NCBI GenBank assembly: GCA_946618745.1 | Contig: CAMOLN010000008.1 | Location: 1 to 13,345, forward strand | Source of the DNA: an uncultured Alphaproteobacteria bacterium | GTDB taxonomy: Bacteria > Pseudomonadota > Alphaproteobacteria > RF32 > CAG-239 | Direction of reading: 5' to 3' | DNA: 13,345 bases | Shown here: positions 12,531 to 13,345 of the stretch, piece after piece | Numbering within the stretch: the first letter of the stretch is position 1 | How the letters are laid out: each line of letters starts with the position of its first letter | The notes under the pieces: generated by a model | The model's input: the letters and a program-made list of their open reading frames with translations, nothing else | The model's database searches: none | Told to the model about the DNA's origin: nothing | Made by a program: the position numbers and the translations under genes

Positions 12531-13345
12531 ATGACGATGTGGATTATAATTTTCTGGGTAAGCATTATATTTGCTATAACAACATTGTTTTATGTCAGTG
12601 CAAGAATACCCAACTTAATAGAATTTGCTAATCTTGCCGAATGGGGAAAATTTAAGCAATTTTCGCTCGGTTTACTTATAGCATTGGGTTTTACCGGAAT
12701 AATTGCACTTTGCATTGATTTTATAAATGCCATTGTTTGCGTAATGTATGTGGCGATGATATGGGCTTTAAGTGATTTTGCTTTTGGGTTGATAGAAAAA
12801 TTCGGCCGCATAACATTTGAACATTATTATGCCGGCTGGATTGCTCTAATAATAAGTGTGACAGCTTTGAGTGCCGGTTGGTATTTGGATCATCATGTTT
12901 GGCAAACCGATTATGAATTAAAAACCGATAAACAAATACCGGATTTGAAAGTTGCGATGTTTGCTGATTCGCATATCGGAACAACTTTTGATGATAAGGG
13001 TTTTGCCAAACATTTAGAAGCTGTTCAAGCTCAAAATCCTGACATACTGCTTATTGTCGGGGATTATGTGGATGACGGAACGACAAGAGAACAAATGATA
13101 AATGCTACACATGCTTTGGGAAAAATAAAAACAAAATATGGAATTTATTATGTTTCCGGTAACCATGATAAAGGCTATTATGGTGCAATACATCGCGGAT
13201 TTTCTGAAGATGATTTATTTAGAGAACTTAAAAAAAACGGTATTAATATATTACAAGATGAGAGCATTTTGATAGATAATTCGTTTTATGTTATCGGACG
13301 AAAGGATTATTCCGTTAAACATGAGCAGAGAGGATTTAGAAAATC
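12531..13345 (+). CDS. Membrane-anchored metallophosphoesterase, 3' end cut by window
   Basis: The frame is open from ATG 12531 to the last base (271 residues seen), so the gene continues beyond the window. About four hydrophobic segments occupy residues 4-25, 45-65, 68-90 and 100-118, followed by a calcineurin-type phosphoesterase domain. Its metal-binding motifs are intact: DxH in 'FADSHIG' (Asp146, His148), GDxxD in 'GDYVDDG' (Asp178, Asp181) and GNHD in 'SGNHDKG' (Asn211, His212, Asp213). The catalytic domain most likely faces the periplasm or cytoplasmic membrane surface, like YkuE/LpxH-related enzymes acting on lipid or nucleotide phosphodiesters. AAGGA lies 7 bases before the ATG, and the gap to the hydrolase gene is 11 bases, so it belongs to the same operon. 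The substrate is not readable. Confidence 0.9.
   Translation, partial: MTMWIIIFWVSIIFAITTLFYVSARIPNLIEFANLAEWGKFKQFSLGLLIALGFTGIIALCIDFINAIVCVMYVAMIWALSDFAFGLIEKFGRITFEHYYAGWIALIISVTALSAGWYLDHHVWQTDYELKTDKQIPDLKVAMFADSHIGTTFDDKGFAKHLEAVQAQNPDILLIVGDYVDDGTTREQMINATHALGKIKTKYGIYYVSGNHDKGYYGAIHRGFSEDDLFRELKKNGINILQDESILIDNSFYVIGRKDYSVKHEQRGFRK

Noticed and set aside
1..13345. CRISPR array, phage genes or rRNA
   Set aside because: No regularly spaced direct repeats, structural phage genes, integrase or rRNA-like stretches were seen on either strand.

Overview
The window looks like chromosomal DNA from an AT-rich alphaproteobacterium. The order phoH - ybeY - corC/tlyC - lnt - XRE regulator at the left end is a conserved alphaproteobacterial arrangement, and the XRE protein resembles the PraR/PhrR type of that class. 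The AT-rich composition and the Clostridia/Bacteroidetes-like accessory genes would fit a host-associated (gut-type) lineage, but that is inference and I cannot name a species.

Layout: (1) 1-4268, plus strand: phoH (5' end outside the window), ybeY, a CBS-domain CorC protein, lnt and an XRE regulator, closely spaced or overlapping and probably one operon. It covers 16S/RNA processing, lipoprotein N-acylation and a regulator. (2) 4290-5358: a 71-codon acidic small gene on the minus strand with a strong ribosome binding site, divergent from a polytopic polyprenol/dolichol/phytol-kinase-like gene. (3) 5361-7321, minus strand, a tRNA block: tRNA-Arg(TCT), a hairpin terminator, trmB (m7G46) and mnmA (s2U34). 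The MnmA lacks the second catalytic cysteine of the E. coli enzyme and carries a CxxC instead. (4) 7381-8590: a composition-shifted accessory patch. An unrecognised helical-repeat gene is broken by a single -1 frameshift. Upstream of it lie a perfect-consensus -35 promoter and a minus-strand terminator, preceded by a short His-rich reading frame that looks like the stump of a lost gene. (5) 8608-13345, plus strand: a TetR-controlled operon with a palindrome at its promoter. It encodes TetR, a flavodoxin, a Cys-motif flavoprotein (Isf-like/FMN reductase), a signal-peptide CMD-cupin fusion, a membrane-anchored Cys-nucleophile alpha/beta hydrolase and a membrane metallophosphoesterase cut by the window end.

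The most interesting stretch is the last operon. Most of its products have an N-terminal export or membrane signal, although flavodoxins and CMD/cupin enzymes are normally cytosolic. The flavodoxin, and less convincingly the CMD-cupin, has a second internal ATG after the signal peptide, so dual localisation is possible. I infer a TetR-induced electron-transfer and small-molecule (electrophile, quinone or aromatic) detoxification module acting at the envelope; no substrate can be read from the sequence.
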